A stretch of DNA of 64,000 bases from NCBI GenBank assembly GCA_023255955.1, contig JAGDWD010000008.1, positions 316,845-380,844 of the forward strand, read 5' to 3'. Source of the stretch: Desulfurococcales archaeon. GTDB lineage: Archaea > Thermoproteota > Thermoprotei_A > Sulfolobales > NBVN01. The notes under the pieces were generated by a model that did no database searches, was not told the DNA's origin, and worked only from the letters and a program-made list of their open reading frames with translations. The position numbers and the translations under genes were made by a program. Below, one piece after another: positions 44,491 to 53,772 of the stretch. Positions within the stretch are counted from its first letter, which is position 1, and every line of letters begins with the position of its first letter.

Positions 44491-46001
44491 ACGTCTTTAG
44501 ACAGGCTAAGTGGGGAGAACCCCTAATATATGAAGTAAGCATATACAGAAAGAGCGGGGCTCTAGTAGATAGCGAGTTCGAAGAATATAGTAGGAAGTTA
44601 CTCAGCAGGATGCGGAGGGTGGCTAGGGAGGGTGTCCCACCTCTTCCATCCCTGAGTGAGATTGAGGTTGTAAGACACTATCTCCGGCTTTCACAGATGG
44701 CTTACGGTGTAGACCTGGGTCCAGTACCATTAGGTTCCTGCACTATGAAGTACAACCCGAAGATCTGTGAGGAGCTGGCAAACGATAGGAGGATTAGTGA
44801 GGCCCACCCATATCTTGATGAGGAGGACGTGCAGGGGTTGCTGGAGATAGTTTACACTCTTCAGAAGTGGTTAGCAGAGATATCTGGGATGGATGTATGC
44901 TCCATACAGACTCCTGCTGGAGCAGCTGGAGAGTTTGCTGGAGCGTTAATGATAAGGAAGTACCATGTTGATAGAGGAGAGGGTCATAGAGATGAGATGA
45001 TAGTCCCAGATAGTGCCCATGGGAGTAATCCAGCAAGTGCTGCCATGGCTGGGTTTAAGGTAGTTAGAATACCTACCGATTCGAGAGGTAATACAGATCT
45101 AGAAGCCCTCAAAGCTGCTCTAAGTAGCAGAACTGCTGGGATAATGCTGACCAACCCCAACACACTCGGACTCTTTGAGGAGTATATTACGGAGATAGCT
45201 AGGGAAGTTCACGGAGTTGGAGGGTTACTCTACTACGATGGAGCTAACCTCAACGGTATTCTCGGATATGTGAGACCCGGTGATATGGGTTTCGATGTAG
45301 CTCATCTGAACTTACACAAGACTTTTGCGGCACCTCACGGAGGGGGAGGTCCCGGAGCTGGAGCTATATGCTGTAAGGGGGTCCTGAAGGACTACATACC
45401 GGTCCCTATAGTTGATTACGATGGTAGGAAATACTACTTGAGGTTTGACGTCCCTAAGACTATTGGGAGAATCAGCTGGTTCTACGGTAACATAATCCCA
45501 GCAGTTAAGTCCTTCCTCTACATAGCTGCTCTAGGCCCAGCAATAAGGGAGGTAGCTGAGATAGCTACACTAAATACGAACTACCTGCTGAAGAAGCTTG
45601 AGGCAGTTCCTGGGGTAGACCTAGTTTACGGGTACGGTAGGTGGAGAAAACATGAGTTCGTCGTAAGCTTTGAGAAGCTGTATAAGGAGACTGGAGTAGG
45701 TGCTGAAGACGTTGCTAAGGCCCTACTAGATAGAGGAATACATGCTCCTACAATATTGTTCCCATTGATAGTTCCGGAAGCACACATGATTGAGGTAACG
45801 GAGACTGAGACTAAGGAGAACCTAGATAAGATTGCTGAAGCTTATAAGGAGATAGCCTCCACCGCCTACAAATCTCCCGATGAAGTTAAGAGAGCACCAC
45901 AGAACACCTCTGTTAAGAGGTTAGACACCGTCTACGGTAACCTACCCAAGAACATAGTACTTACTTATCGCCAACTCGAGAAGAAGAAACGTGAGGGGTA
46001 G
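44487..46001 (+). CDS. gcvPB: Glycine dehydrogenase (decarboxylating) subunit 2
   Basis: Second half of the P-protein, carrying the PLP lysine in HLNLHKTFAAPHGGGGPGAG. 504 aa, full length. SCTMKYNPKICEEL and AGEFAGALMIRKYH are typical. Translation is coupled to subunit 1 through a 4-base overlap. The two subunits form a heterotetramer. Confidence 0.95.
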   Translation: MNVFRQAKWGEPLIYEVSIYRKSGALVDSEFEEYSRKLLSRMRRVAREGVPPLPSLSEIEVVRHYLRLSQMAYGVDLGPVPLGSCTMKYNPKICEELANDRRISEAHPYLDEEDVQGLLEIVYTLQKWLAEISGMDVCSIQTPAGAAGEFAGALMIRKYHVDRGEGHRDEMIVPDSAHGSNPASAAMAGFKVVRIPTDSRGNTDLEALKAALSSRTAGIMLTNPNTLGLFEEYITEIAREVHGVGGLLYYDGANLNGILGYVRPGDMGFDVAHLNLHKTFAAPHGGGGPGAGAICCKGVLKDYIPVPIVDYDGRKYYLRFDVPKTIGRISWFYGNIIPAVKSFLYIAALGPAIREVAEIATLNTNYLLKKLEAVPGVDLVYGYGRWRKHEFVVSFEKLYKETGVGAEDVAKALLDRGIHAPTILFPLIVPEAHMIEVTETETKENLDKIAEAYKEIASTAYKSPDEVKRAPQNTSVKRLDTVYGNLPKNIVLTYRQLEKKKREG

Positions 46002-46029
46002 ACTCCACCTAATTCCTCCCACCTAGCTT

Positions 46030-47391
46030 CTACTCTAAGCCCAATACCTTAGACTTATACTCTGATAGGACACTCCTAACTCTCGAGGCCCATCTAGGTA
46101 AGTCTGCTGGTGTCTGCGGGTAGTCCTCATAGAGGTTTCTAACACGGTTCATATACTCAGACACGTTCTTCAGCTTAAAGAGGAGTGATGGTCTACTGAG
46201 ACCAGCTAGAAACCTCATCGCTTTATCTACCACAGAAAGTTCTAGATCGCCCCTCAATGAGAGTATGTTCAGGTCCTCCTCCCTAATTATTTTTCGGCTC
46301 ATACCGAAGTCTATGTCTTCGTCCGGAAGCTCCTGCAGGAAGAGCCTGAAGACGTCCAGAACTGCTTGCTTAACTCCGTAGCTATTCATGTAGCAGATAT
46401 TAGCCTTCCATAACCCCTCAGCATCGAATCTCCCGGTCTCAACGGCTTCCAATATAGCGTCTGACACACAGTTAGAGGAGACCATGGCGGAGCCCTTACC
46501 ACCACCATGCACTGGATTCACAGTATACGCAGCATCACCTACTACCGCCACTCCATTCCAGACCAAGCTATTGAGGGGGCCTCTAGTAGGTACTACAGCC
46601 CCTCCAGCCTCCACTAGCTTACTGTCCTTAAATATGTCCCTCTTCAGTACGTACGTGTAGAGAAGATCTTTTGGATGTGGATAGCCTCGCCCGCCCTGCA
46701 CACCTAACCCCACATTAACGTAACCCTCCCTCAGTGAGTACGGGAATAACCACCAGTACCCGCCTGGAGCTACCCGCTTACTTACGTATATCCTGAGAAT
46801 CTCAGGCTCGTCTACACCTCTAGGAAGTTTTCTGACTTCCCTATATGCTATGTTAGTATCTCTCGGGTATAGCTCCTCACTTACTGGCCATTCCCGAGGT
46901 AGTCTCCTCGCTATTACCCTAGCATTACCAGACGCATCTATGACTACCTTAGCGTTTACCTCCACTGATTTACCCTCCTTCAACAGGACGACTCCACGTA
47001 CATGGTTCTCTCTAATTACAGGTGATACAGCTGCTGTTCCTGTCATGATCTCCAAACCGGAGTCTACCGCACGTTTAAGGAGGTACCTGACCAGACCTAT
47101 CCTATCCACCTCATAGCCCTCACCTAAGACGCGGAACCTAATCATTTCGTTAGGGGAAAATATATCTATGCCTCTCACATGCCCTTCTATAACTTCATGA
47201 GGGAGATCTACTAGCCCGAGCGTATCTAGGTGGTGCTTCCCTATCGCATCACCGCAAGGCTTATCACCAAGCCTCTCATAGGGCTTCACATCTACAGCAA
47301 GAACCCTCAGACCTGAGCGAGATAATCTGTAGGCCGCGTACGCTCCAGCAACTCCCAGTCCCACGATAACTACGTCGTAAGCACTCGACAT
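46030..47391 (-). CDS. Geranylgeranyl reductase family FAD protein
   Basis: 453 aa. N-terminal FAD site DVVIVGLGVAGAYAAYRL, then GDKPCGDAIG and GDAAYTVNPVHGGGKGSAM, the typical motifs of archaeal geranylgeranyl reductases that saturate the isoprenoid chains of archaeal membrane lipids. Convergent with gcvPB (28 bases apart). Confidence 0.88.
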   Translation of the reverse strand: MSSAYDVVIVGLGVAGAYAAYRLSRSGLRVLAVDVKPYERLGDKPCGDAIGKHHLDTLGLVDLPHEVIEGHVRGIDIFSPNEMIRFRVLGEGYEVDRIGLVRYLLKRAVDSGLEIMTGTAAVSPVIRENHVRGVVLLKEGKSVEVNAKVVIDASGNARVIARRLPREWPVSEELYPRDTNIAYREVRKLPRGVDEPEILRIYVSKRVAPGGYWWLFPYSLREGYVNVGLGVQGGRGYPHPKDLLYTYVLKRDIFKDSKLVEAGGAVVPTRGPLNSLVWNGVAVVGDAAYTVNPVHGGGKGSAMVSSNCVSDAILEAVETGRFDAEGLWKANICYMNSYGVKQAVLDVFRLFLQELPDEDIDFGMSRKIIREEDLNILSLRGDLELSVVDKAMRFLAGLSRPSLLFKLKNVSEYMNRVRNLYEDYPQTPADLPRWASRVRSVLSEYKSKVLGLE

Positions 47392-47713
47392 ACCGATCTG
47401 CCATAACTACTTTACTGAACAACAAAAAAGCTGTCAGTGACCACCTCATTGTTTATCTCTAGAAGCTATTAGGGACCTTAACTAGTAGGTACTGCTACCC
47501 GACCAACTATTCTTGTAGGGTAACCCTAGCTATAGGATCGGAATATCCCGGAAAGTCTTGTTGTAGCCACCCTTTACAGCTATTGAGAGGGAAGGTATAG
47601 CTCCATAATCTCAGCTATCTAAGATCTCTCGGAGCTAGTTATAGCTTTAGCAACATATCCTGACCAGAGAAGGTTATGTCATGAAGGGATTCTGCTATCT
47701 ACGTAGGTTGTAG
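47392..47713. other. Intergenic region, no feature recognised
   Basis: About 320 bases between the geranylgeranyl reductase start and the stop of the DUF3782-like gene. Stop codons are frequent in all frames examined; no tRNA, C/D box pattern or strong hairpin was seen. It probably contains the promoter of the reductase gene. Confidence 0.4.
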
Positions 47714-48454
47714 CTAGGAGGTCTGGGTGTAGACCTCTATACCTAAGCTCTCAGCTAGCTCCCTGGCTTTACTATCTACGTAAGGTGATACTACCACTAA
47801 CCTTGGAGCAGCTCCTGTAACCTTCCTGTAGAGCTCCGCAATCCTCCAGAACTCGTAGATATCACCTCTAGATATACTAGACTTAACCTCAACCAGTACG
47901 TGCTCACCATCCTTAACCACAACATCCACCTCGATAACGCTTGGCTTACCGTAGATAGCTCCGGAGGAGTCGTAGTATACCCACCTCCCGACCTTAGCCA
48001 CCCCCAGTACCTTCTCTAGGACACCCCTCATACCTTCCCTAAAGGCTTCCTCCGATATCACTCCCCACCTAGCTCCAAGAGCGTCTAATCTCCTGCTTAG
48101 GTCGAGGTAAGCTCTCTCAAGAGCCTCCGCCCTCTTGCTTAGGTCTACGTAGGCTTTATTGAAGTCCTCCCTAAGCTTATTATGGTCCTCTCTAAGCTTG
48201 TTGAGGTCCTCCCTAAGCTTCCTAATCTCCTCCTCAATAGCTTCAAACCTCCTATAGGCCTCCTCCCACCTCCTCTCCTCAATCTTTACGAACTTATTGA
48301 AGTCCTCTCTAAGCTTGTTGTGATCCTCCCTAAGCTTCCTAAGTTCGGTGAGCAGTGTGTCAAGGCCTATGAGGCCCGCAACTGCTAACCTAAACTCCTC
48401 ATCCTCTTTAAGTAGCCTCAGGATCTTCCTCTTAAGGTCCGCCTCCGAAGCCAT
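47714..48454 (-). CDS. Coiled-coil PD-(D/E)XK nuclease-like protein (DUF3782 type)
   Basis: 246 aa. Residues about 35-125 form a charged coiled coil with repeated LREDHNKLREDFNK units (near 41-54 and 87-100). The C-terminal domain carries Asp177, Glu189 and Lys191 in EVDVVVKDGEHVLVEVKSS, the PD-(D/E)XK catalytic layout. Family is common in archaeal genomes, often in several copies; function is unknown. No obvious partner gene. Confidence 0.75.
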   Translation of the reverse strand: MASEADLKRKILRLLKEDEEFRLAVAGLIGLDTLLTELRKLREDHNKLREDFNKFVKIEERRWEEAYRRFEAIEEEIRKLREDLNKLREDHNKLREDFNKAYVDLSKRAEALERAYLDLSRRLDALGARWGVISEEAFREGMRGVLEKVLGVAKVGRWVYYDSSGAIYGKPSVIEVDVVVKDGEHVLVEVKSSISRGDIYEFWRIAELYRKVTGAAPRLVVVSPYVDSKARELAESLGIEVYTQTS

Positions 48455-48769
48455 GCGGTCTCCGAGAGTAAACCTCTATGGAGTTAATAAGTATCTTTCA
48501 ATTTTATCTTATAGATTCTAGATACGAAGAAAGGTCTCGAGGTAACATAGGCTTAGGAACAGAAAAGCTTTTATTTGCTGAGTACTTTTCCCCTAGTGCT
48601 TACAATAGGATCTCCGCGTGTAGACCGGGTCGAGAGGCTATGTGGACCCCGCTTTAAAGTACCCTAGGGAGTTCACTGCCAGACTCAGAGGAAAAACTTA
48701 AATACATGAACACTGAAAACATTCATACCTGAACCTAATCGATAGAGATGCGGGCTCATGACGCAGGAT
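48455..48769. other. Intergenic region, no feature recognised
   Basis: About 315 bases between a divergent start and the nicotinamidase stop. A TATA-like TTTTATTT near 48570 could drive a rightward transcript, but it meets only a 23-codon frame. AT-rich stretches near 48690-48720 may be promoter-like. Nothing else seen. Confidence 0.35.
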
Positions 48770-49369
48770 CTAAAAGGATAGAATTGAAGGTATTTCTACT
48801 ATTACCACACCAGCATCTAGCATTTCATCTACTGCTTTCTGTACTGAGCCTGGTGGTATGTTCACGCCCCTCACCGCATCTGCTAGTAGGAATACTTGGT
48901 ACCCTAGTCTAACTCCATCTAAGGCTGTTGCTTTAACGCAGTAATCTGTTGCTACTCCACATACGAACACCCTCCTAATACCTCTCTTCCTCAGCTCTGT
49001 GTCTAGTTCGGTACCTTCGAACCCGCTGTAGGCCTCCCTATCCGGGTCTGTTGCCTTAGATATCACTATAGCCTCTCTAGGTACTCTGAGACCTGGGTGG
49101 AAGGAGGCTCCGGGGCTCCCCTGTACACAGTGGGGTGGCCAGGGCCCTCCACGGGTCTTGAACGAGATGTGGTTAGGTGGGTGCCAGTCTCTAGTGAAGA
49201 CTAGGGTAGCCCCAGCTCTACTGAAGAGCTCTACGTACTCGTTAATCCTACCCACTATCTCATCACCGCCGGGTACCGGTAGGGCACCGCCTGGCATGAA
49301 ATCTACCTGCATATCAACAACTACTAGAGCGTCGAAGGGTCTCACCCTCACCCTAGCCACCCTTCCCAC
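48770..49369 (-). CDS. pncA: Nicotinamidase (isochorismatase family)
   Basis: Converts nicotinamide to nicotinate in NAD salvage. The catalytic triad Asp19 (VVVDMQVDF), Lys105 (ISKATDPD) and Cys144 (ATDYCVKA) is intact, as are metal ligands Asp61, His63 and His67 (DWHPPNH). 199 aa. GTG start at 49369, overlapped by a small upstream frame by 17 bases. Confidence 0.92.
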   Translation of the reverse strand: MGRVARVRVRPFDALVVVDMQVDFMPGGALPVPGGDEIVGRINEYVELFSRAGATLVFTRDWHPPNHISFKTRGGPWPPHCVQGSPGASFHPGLRVPREAIVISKATDPDREAYSGFEGTELDTELRKRGIRRVFVCGVATDYCVKATALDGVRLGYQVFLLADAVRGVNIPPGSVQKAVDEMLDAGVVIVEIPSILSF

Positions 49370-49487
49370 CCCCGCTTACCTCAACTACTTTAGTGTAGTT
49401 AAACCTCTTAAGGATCTCGCCCACCCTATCCAGGGGTACCTTAATTATGTGGAGGTATCTCCCGGTCCTAGCCTTAACCTTAGCCAT
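49353..49487 (-). CDS. Small 44-aa protein upstream of pncA
   Basis: ATG at 49487 with AAGGAGAG three to ten bases upstream; product begins MAKVKARTGRYLHIIKVPL and ends in SGGGKGG. It overlaps pncA by 17 bases, which suggests translational coupling. Composition is protein-like (KARTGRYLHIIKV, ILKRFNYTKVVEV). Too short for many gene finders. No family recognised. Confidence 0.5.
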   Translation of the reverse strand: MAKVKARTGRYLHIIKVPLDRVGEILKRFNYTKVVEVSGGGKGG

Positions 49488-49634
49488 ACTCTCCTTAGAT
49501 AACCTAAAGGTCTACACTCCCCAGCTCTCCGAGATCCTGACGAGTTCCTCTAAACCGGTGACATCGATGGAGGTACCCACCATCAAGTAAATTAGTGATT
49601 AAGAGATATAAGCCCAGTAACCTCAGGGAACTAT

Positions 49635-50675
49635 GTGAGGGAGGCTAGACTCTACGGGGTTCTGGAGAGTGGTTGGGTTAGGTGCTTAACCTGCGAGAGA
49701 CTCTGCCGTATATCGGAGGGTAGGAGGGGAGCCTGCGGGAACTACATAAACCTAGGTGGTAGGCTGTACCACCTAGGTTACGGTAGGCTCAGCGCTATTG
49801 AGAGTAGGCCGATAGAGATTAAACCACTCTTCCATTACTGGCCTAATAGCACTGCCCTAACATACTCAAGCTGGGGCTGTAACTTCTACTGCCCCTGGTG
49901 TCAGAATCACCACCTAAGCTTTACCCACCCCACGGGCTCGGAGCCGGTGATCGAGCCAGCTAGGCTGGTGGACATGGCTGTTAGTAGGGGTGATGAGGGG
50001 CTTTCAGCCAGCTTTAACGAACCTACTGTGAACTTCGACTACCTCCTCGATGCATCTGAGGAAGCTAAGAGAAGAGGGCTTTACTCGATGGTGGTTACGA
50101 ACATGTACCTAACGGAGAAGGCTCTCAAAGCCCTAGTTGAAGCAGGGGTCGACGGCTTCTCAGCAGACATCAAGGGCTGTCCCGGGATGCGTGGGGCTCT
50201 AGTAGGTGTAGACCATAGCAGGATCTTCAGGAGCGCTAAGCTAGCTCTAGACCTTGGGGCCCACGTGGAGATGGTCTACCTAGTAATCACGAACACCAAC
50301 GACAGTGAGGAGTGCTACGAGTGGATTCTGAAGAACCACGTAGACATGTTAGGGCCGGAGGTACCCCTCCACGTAAATAGGTACTATCCAGCCCATAGGT
50401 GGAGGGAGCCACCGACACCGTTGGAGAAGCTGCTGAGGATTAGGGATAGAGCTAGAGAGCTTGGAGTAGAGTACATCTACGTAGGTAACGTAGGGTCCAG
50501 TAAGTACGAATCAACCTACTGCCCGAACTGCGGTAAGCTACTGATAGCTAGAAGCAACTACAGAGTAACCTACTTCAACCTGGACCACGTAGGGGGCAGG
50601 TATAGGTGCCCAAAGTGCGGTAAGGAAATGCCGATAAGAGGTAGGTACGTAGAGGGAAAGAGGTACTGGTGGTAA
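49635..50675 (+). CDS. AmmeMemoRadiSam-type radical SAM enzyme
   Basis: 346 aa. Radical SAM motif CxxxCxxC at Cys82, Cys86, Cys89 (CNFYCPWCQ). An N-terminal cysteine cluster (CLTCERLCRISEGRRGACGNY) and a C-terminal zinc ribbon (CPNCGKL, CPKCGKE) match the pyruvate-formate-lyase-activase-like branch called AmmeMemoRadiSam. Partner genes for Memo and AMMECR1 are not in the window. GTG start at 49635, with a GATATAAG box near 49602. Confidence 0.85.
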   Translation: MREARLYGVLESGWVRCLTCERLCRISEGRRGACGNYINLGGRLYHLGYGRLSAIESRPIEIKPLFHYWPNSTALTYSSWGCNFYCPWCQNHHLSFTHPTGSEPVIEPARLVDMAVSRGDEGLSASFNEPTVNFDYLLDASEEAKRRGLYSMVVTNMYLTEKALKALVEAGVDGFSADIKGCPGMRGALVGVDHSRIFRSAKLALDLGAHVEMVYLVITNTNDSEECYEWILKNHVDMLGPEVPLHVNRYYPAHRWREPPTPLEKLLRIRDRARELGVEYIYVGNVGSSKYESTYCPNCGKLLIARSNYRVTYFNLDHVGGRYRCPKCGKEMPIRGRYVEGKRYWW

Positions 50676-50802
50676 CTAGGAACCCATCACCCTACCTGAA
50701 GCTGTCGAGAAATTGGAGCCGGATTACGTAGTAGGTCCTTCAGGTCATGGGCTGTTCTATTTTTGATTGGTGAATGTTGGGTTTATGGTTTTGTGATTGT
50801 AG

Positions 50803-51003
50803 GGTTGCTGTGTTCTGGGGTTATGTGTTAAACTCATTAACTTCATTCCTATAAGTAGCTTGGACACCCTGCTGAGTGATGGGAGCAACACTCCGAGCTC
50901 TGCGGGGTTAAGTGTAGATGGGAGCCCCATGCCATTAGGCTCGACAGCCACCCACGACCCGCAGGGATACCCAAGACCCTGCGAGCGAGGTGGAAGTCCC
51001 TAG
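50803..51003 (+). pseudogene. Probable relic of a TnpB 3' end
   Basis: Open frame of 66 codons without a plausible start. Its end reads TPSSAGLSVDGSPMPLG, then STATHDPQGYPRPC and RGGSP, in the style of the Gly/Pro-rich tails of archaeal TnpB proteins. The same DNA forms GCAGGG...CCCTGC and GGGG...CCCC stems, as tnpB 3' ends do when they code guide RNA. No transposase catalytic core remains. Identification is by resemblance only. Confidence 0.4.
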
Positions 51004-51048
51004 ATGCGATGAACAAAACATAAACCCATATCAACGAGCATCTAGGGA
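50997..51048. repeat. Perfect 11-bp inverted repeat at the relic end
   Basis: TCCCTAGATGC at 50997-51007 and GCATCTAGGGA at 51038-51048 are exact inverses separated by 30 bases. The left arm covers the stop codon of the relic frame. It may be the right-end hairpin of a decayed IS or a terminator-like structure. Confidence 0.6.
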
Positions 51049-51204
51049 CAAACGGTCCTGCTAACCTAACATAACAATTAACTGCGAAACTACTCTCTTC
51101 ACTCCAACAGAAATACTCGCCCTTTATTGTGGGCTCAGGTGCTTTATAAGTTTAAACCTTTCATTTTTAACTGTCTAAGCACTATATTATTTGGTGAATA
51201 AACG

Positions 51205-51651
51205 ATGAGTAAGATTACCTACAAAGACCAGGTTATAACAGTTGTAGGTGAGAGGGTTTCTCCAGATAAGCCCATGAAAATGGTTGTGAAGTCTGGTAAC
51301 TTTGAGATAGTTACTGATAAGCTTGGAGGGGAGGCCCCATCCCCTATAGAGTATTTACTGGCATCGTATGCTGGGTGCATCAATGTAGTTGGGGAGATAG
51401 TAGCTAGGGAAATGAACATCAAGATTCATGACATTAAGGTGGAGGTTTCAGGTGTGTTTAACGCAGCAAAGCTGATGACTGGTACAGGTGAGAGAGCTGG
51501 GTATAAGGAGATTTCCGCTAACGTATACGTTAAGAGTGATGCTGATGAGAAGACCCTTGAAGAGTGGCTCCGGAGGGTTAGTGAGAGATGCCCTATTGAG
51601 GACAACATAGCGAATCAGACCCCAATTAAACACCAACTCAAGAAGATTTAA
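51205..51651 (+). CDS. OsmC/Ohr-family protein
   Basis: 148 aa, peroxiredoxin-like thiol peroxidase fold. Two conserved cysteines: Cys58 (ASYAGCINVV) and Cys129 (SERCPIED), the redox pair of the family. Likely detoxifies organic hydroperoxides. It has its own TATA-like box upstream. Convergent with the 108-aa gene. Confidence 0.85.
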   Translation: MSKITYKDQVITVVGERVSPDKPMKMVVKSGNFEIVTDKLGGEAPSPIEYLLASYAGCINVVGEIVAREMNIKIHDIKVEVSGVFNAAKLMTGTGERAGYKEISANVYVKSDADEKTLEEWLRRVSERCPIEDNIANQTPIKHQLKKI

Positions 51652-51698
51652 TTCCGGTAATTCCTGCTAGAGGAGACTTTTTTAAGTTGTGACATGCT

Positions 51699-52025
51699 CT
51701 AGCTTTCTCTTAATCCGTACCTGAGGGCAATGAGCTCCTCAAACTTCCTTATGGCTCTATCTATCTTCTCGTCTATCGCTGCCATCACATCCGGTGGTAA
51801 CTGGTTAGGACTCTGTATGGTTAAGTCTATAGTAAGATCTAGGGTATCCCCTAACTCCAGTTCTACAGACAGATCTATATCTATCTTCGATCCAAGTAGA
51901 CTCCGCAAACTTTTCGTGATGTAATCCTCTAAAACCATTGACAACTCCTCCAGAGAACTTACATCTATCTTATTCAGGTCGAGGCCGAGATGAACAATAC
52001 TCTTACGTAGCTTGCTTTCAGCCAT
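51699..52025 (-). CDS. Small alpha/beta protein of unknown function
   Basis: 108 aa, acidic, with a helix-strand-strand-helix pattern (SLEELSMVLEDYITKSLRSLL, then paired strands IDIDLSVELELGDTLDLTI). It faintly resembles DUF3194-type archaeal proteins. No membrane helix. It lies downstream of the CoA operon by 100 bases on the same strand but with its own start. Role unknown. Confidence 0.6.
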   Translation of the reverse strand: MAESKLRKSIVHLGLDLNKIDVSSLEELSMVLEDYITKSLRSLLGSKIDIDLSVELELGDTLDLTIDLTIQSPNQLPPDVMAAIDEKIDRAIRKFEELIALRYGLRES

Positions 52026-52126
52026 ATCTACAACATCCTTTTAAACTCCTCAAAGATATCATATTTGGTCAGGCCCTGAGGACAGCCGCTAGTGCGGCAG
52101 AATGATCCAGGGTTCCCCAGGCAACA

Positions 52127-52900
52127 TCACCTTTTAATTACCTTCTCTGAGAGCTCCCTGAGTCTCTGGCATATATGTTCTAAGACCTCAGCTATGGTCT
52201 TGGAGTTATCGTAGTTTCTCACTATCTCTTCGAGAAACTCCTTGGGTTGCGACCTCATAGTGGAGGCTACCTCAACTAGCTTAGGGACTGCTCTAACTAC
52301 GTTGTCTACTATGGTTATCGAAGCAGCTAAGGAAGTTCTTGACAGAGGGTTTAAGTCTATAGCTATAACGGTCTTACCCATCCTCCTTAACGCCTCGGTT
52401 CGATCCCCATCCTCTAGAGCGACTAGGACTACATCAGCTATGTATATCCCGCGGGGGCTCACCCTACGTCTCTCACTGAAGAGCTCCGGTATTGTTGCTG
52501 TAGCATCATCAACACCTAGAACTTCATCAGCTCCGTGAGACCTGAGCACATCAGCTATTTTTCTTATCCTCTCCTCAGTTCTGTAGAACAGGTTCACCTC
52601 GATCTTAGCGTTTACTACCTTAGCTAGTCTCACCACATCTCCAGGTACTAATGCCGCAACATTGCCGTTAACTGAGATTACCGGGTGTTTAGCTAGTAGA
52701 AGCGTAGCTGCTGCTGCTTGGATAGCCTTAAAGGCCGGCTCTATGGTTTTCTCACCTATTAAATAGTCAAAACACTCACCCCTCCCGTGAGCTATCAGAC
52801 CCTGCGGAACTACGTAACCCTCATTGAAGCCCTCAACTAGCTTCTCCCTAATTAACAGGGACTCATATCTCGGATGCGACCTCGGTATTTCTACCCGCAC
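52127..52900 (-). CDS. 4-phosphopantoate--beta-alanine ligase (archaeal phosphopantothenate synthetase)
   Basis: Archaeal enzyme that joins 4-phosphopantoate to beta-alanine with ATP. N-terminal [21 protein letters not shown] and the [10 protein letters not shown] region are typical. 257 aa. Start overlaps the pantoate kinase gene by 10 bases, so the two steps of archaeal 4'-phosphopantothenate synthesis are coupled. Confidence 0.88.
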   Translation of the reverse strand: MRVEIPRSHPRYESLLIREKLVEGFNEGYVVPQGLIAHGRGECFDYLIGEKTIEPAFKAIQAAAATLLLAKHPVISVNGNVAALVPGDVVRLAKVVNAKIEVNLFYRTEERIRKIADVLRSHGADEVLGVDDATATIPELFSERRRVSPRGIYIADVVLVALEDGDRTEALRRMGKTVIAIDLNPLSRTSLAASITIVDNVVRAVPKLVEVASTMRSQPKEFLEEIVRNYDNSKTIAEVLEHICQRLRELSEKVIKR

Positions 52901-53757
52901 TTAGACACCGTAAAACCATACTTAGCTAGCTTAAATGGTGATAAAGTATACACACAAAACCTCTCCACTACTTGGCGAATCCTGTGGGATATACCGGGTC
53001 TGTGGACTACAACTAGGAGTGACTTCTTCAGGAAGTAGCCCAGGACGGAGTCCCCTAGTTCTCCAAGAGCTTTGTTAAGCATGTTAATATCTTCCTCAGT
53101 TGCGAAACCTACTGATAGTGAGAACTCCCTGGAGAGTCTGAGGAAGTTACTTAGGGACGGTCTAGAAATAAACTCTTCGTAGATCCTTGTCCCAACATCA
53201 ATAAATTTACCCATGTACCTACTGAGCATCTCCCTAGTTGTTAACCTCCGGGCAAGCACTCCTAAAGTAACCTCCACATCCTCTACTGGTACTGCGAAAG
53301 CCTCCCCCATCCCTGGAGGACCCGGCTTCCTCCTCACTACTAGACCCCCACCAGTTACCTGAGAAATTACGTCCCCCAAACCCCCACCGACCTCAACCTC
53401 TATTCTATGTGCTAACATCCCAACATCCTTAACAGTGAGCTGAGCACCGTCTAGGTAAAGAAGTGTGTAGGCTAGCGCGAGTGCTATTGACCCACTGACA
53501 GCTGCTCCAACACCTAGCGGGACAGGTGAGAAACCCTCCACGGATACCCCCACTTGCTGAAGCCTCCGTGTTACTGGGTGGTAACCTTCAAGGCAGATAC
53601 CGTTAATAACGAGGGGACAGCTCCCTCTAGTGATCCTGAAAACAGCTGGGGGATCTATAGTTAAGCTAGCCCCGAGAGAGCCCGTAGTCTCCGGTGTGTC
53701 ACCTATATGGGGTACCCAAAAACCACTAATGTTTAAAGGTACTTTAATGATGACCAA
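52891..53757 (-). CDS. Pantoate kinase (GHMP family)
   Basis: 288 aa. Phosphorylates pantoate to 4-phosphopantoate, the archaeal route to CoA. GHMP ATP-binding motif [17 protein letters not shown] near residue 80. [14 protein letters not shown] is the second conserved region. It lies 16 bases after coaBC and overlaps the ligase gene. Confidence 0.85.
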   Translation of the reverse strand: MVIIKVPLNISGFWVPHIGDTPETTGSLGASLTIDPPAVFRITRGSCPLVINGICLEGYHPVTRRLQQVGVSVEGFSPVPLGVGAAVSGSIALALAYTLLYLDGAQLTVKDVGMLAHRIEVEVGGGLGDVISQVTGGGLVVRRKPGPPGMGEAFAVPVEDVEVTLGVLARRLTTREMLSRYMGKFIDVGTRIYEEFISRPSLSNFLRLSREFSLSVGFATEEDINMLNKALGELGDSVLGYFLKKSLLVVVHRPGISHRIRQVVERFCVYTLSPFKLAKYGFTVSKCG

Positions 53758-53772
53758 TGTTGAGGATCCCTA

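Larger units (their letters stand above)
50676..51204. other. Intergenic region with probable gene fragments
   Basis: About 530 bases. It holds a TnpB-tail-like relic and an inverted repeat (listed separately). Right after the radical SAM stop, a frame from 50680 to 50763 reads EPITLPEAVEKLEPDYVVGP, protein-like but broken by a stop. The last 60 bases carry the OsmC promoter (TATA-like CACTATATTATTTGG). Confidence 0.4.

Noticed and set aside
50680-50763. Protein-like frame EPITLPEAVEKLEPDYVVGP after the radical SAM gene
   Set aside because: Only about 27 codons, no start codon, ends in a stop; could be a gene fragment but too short to assign.
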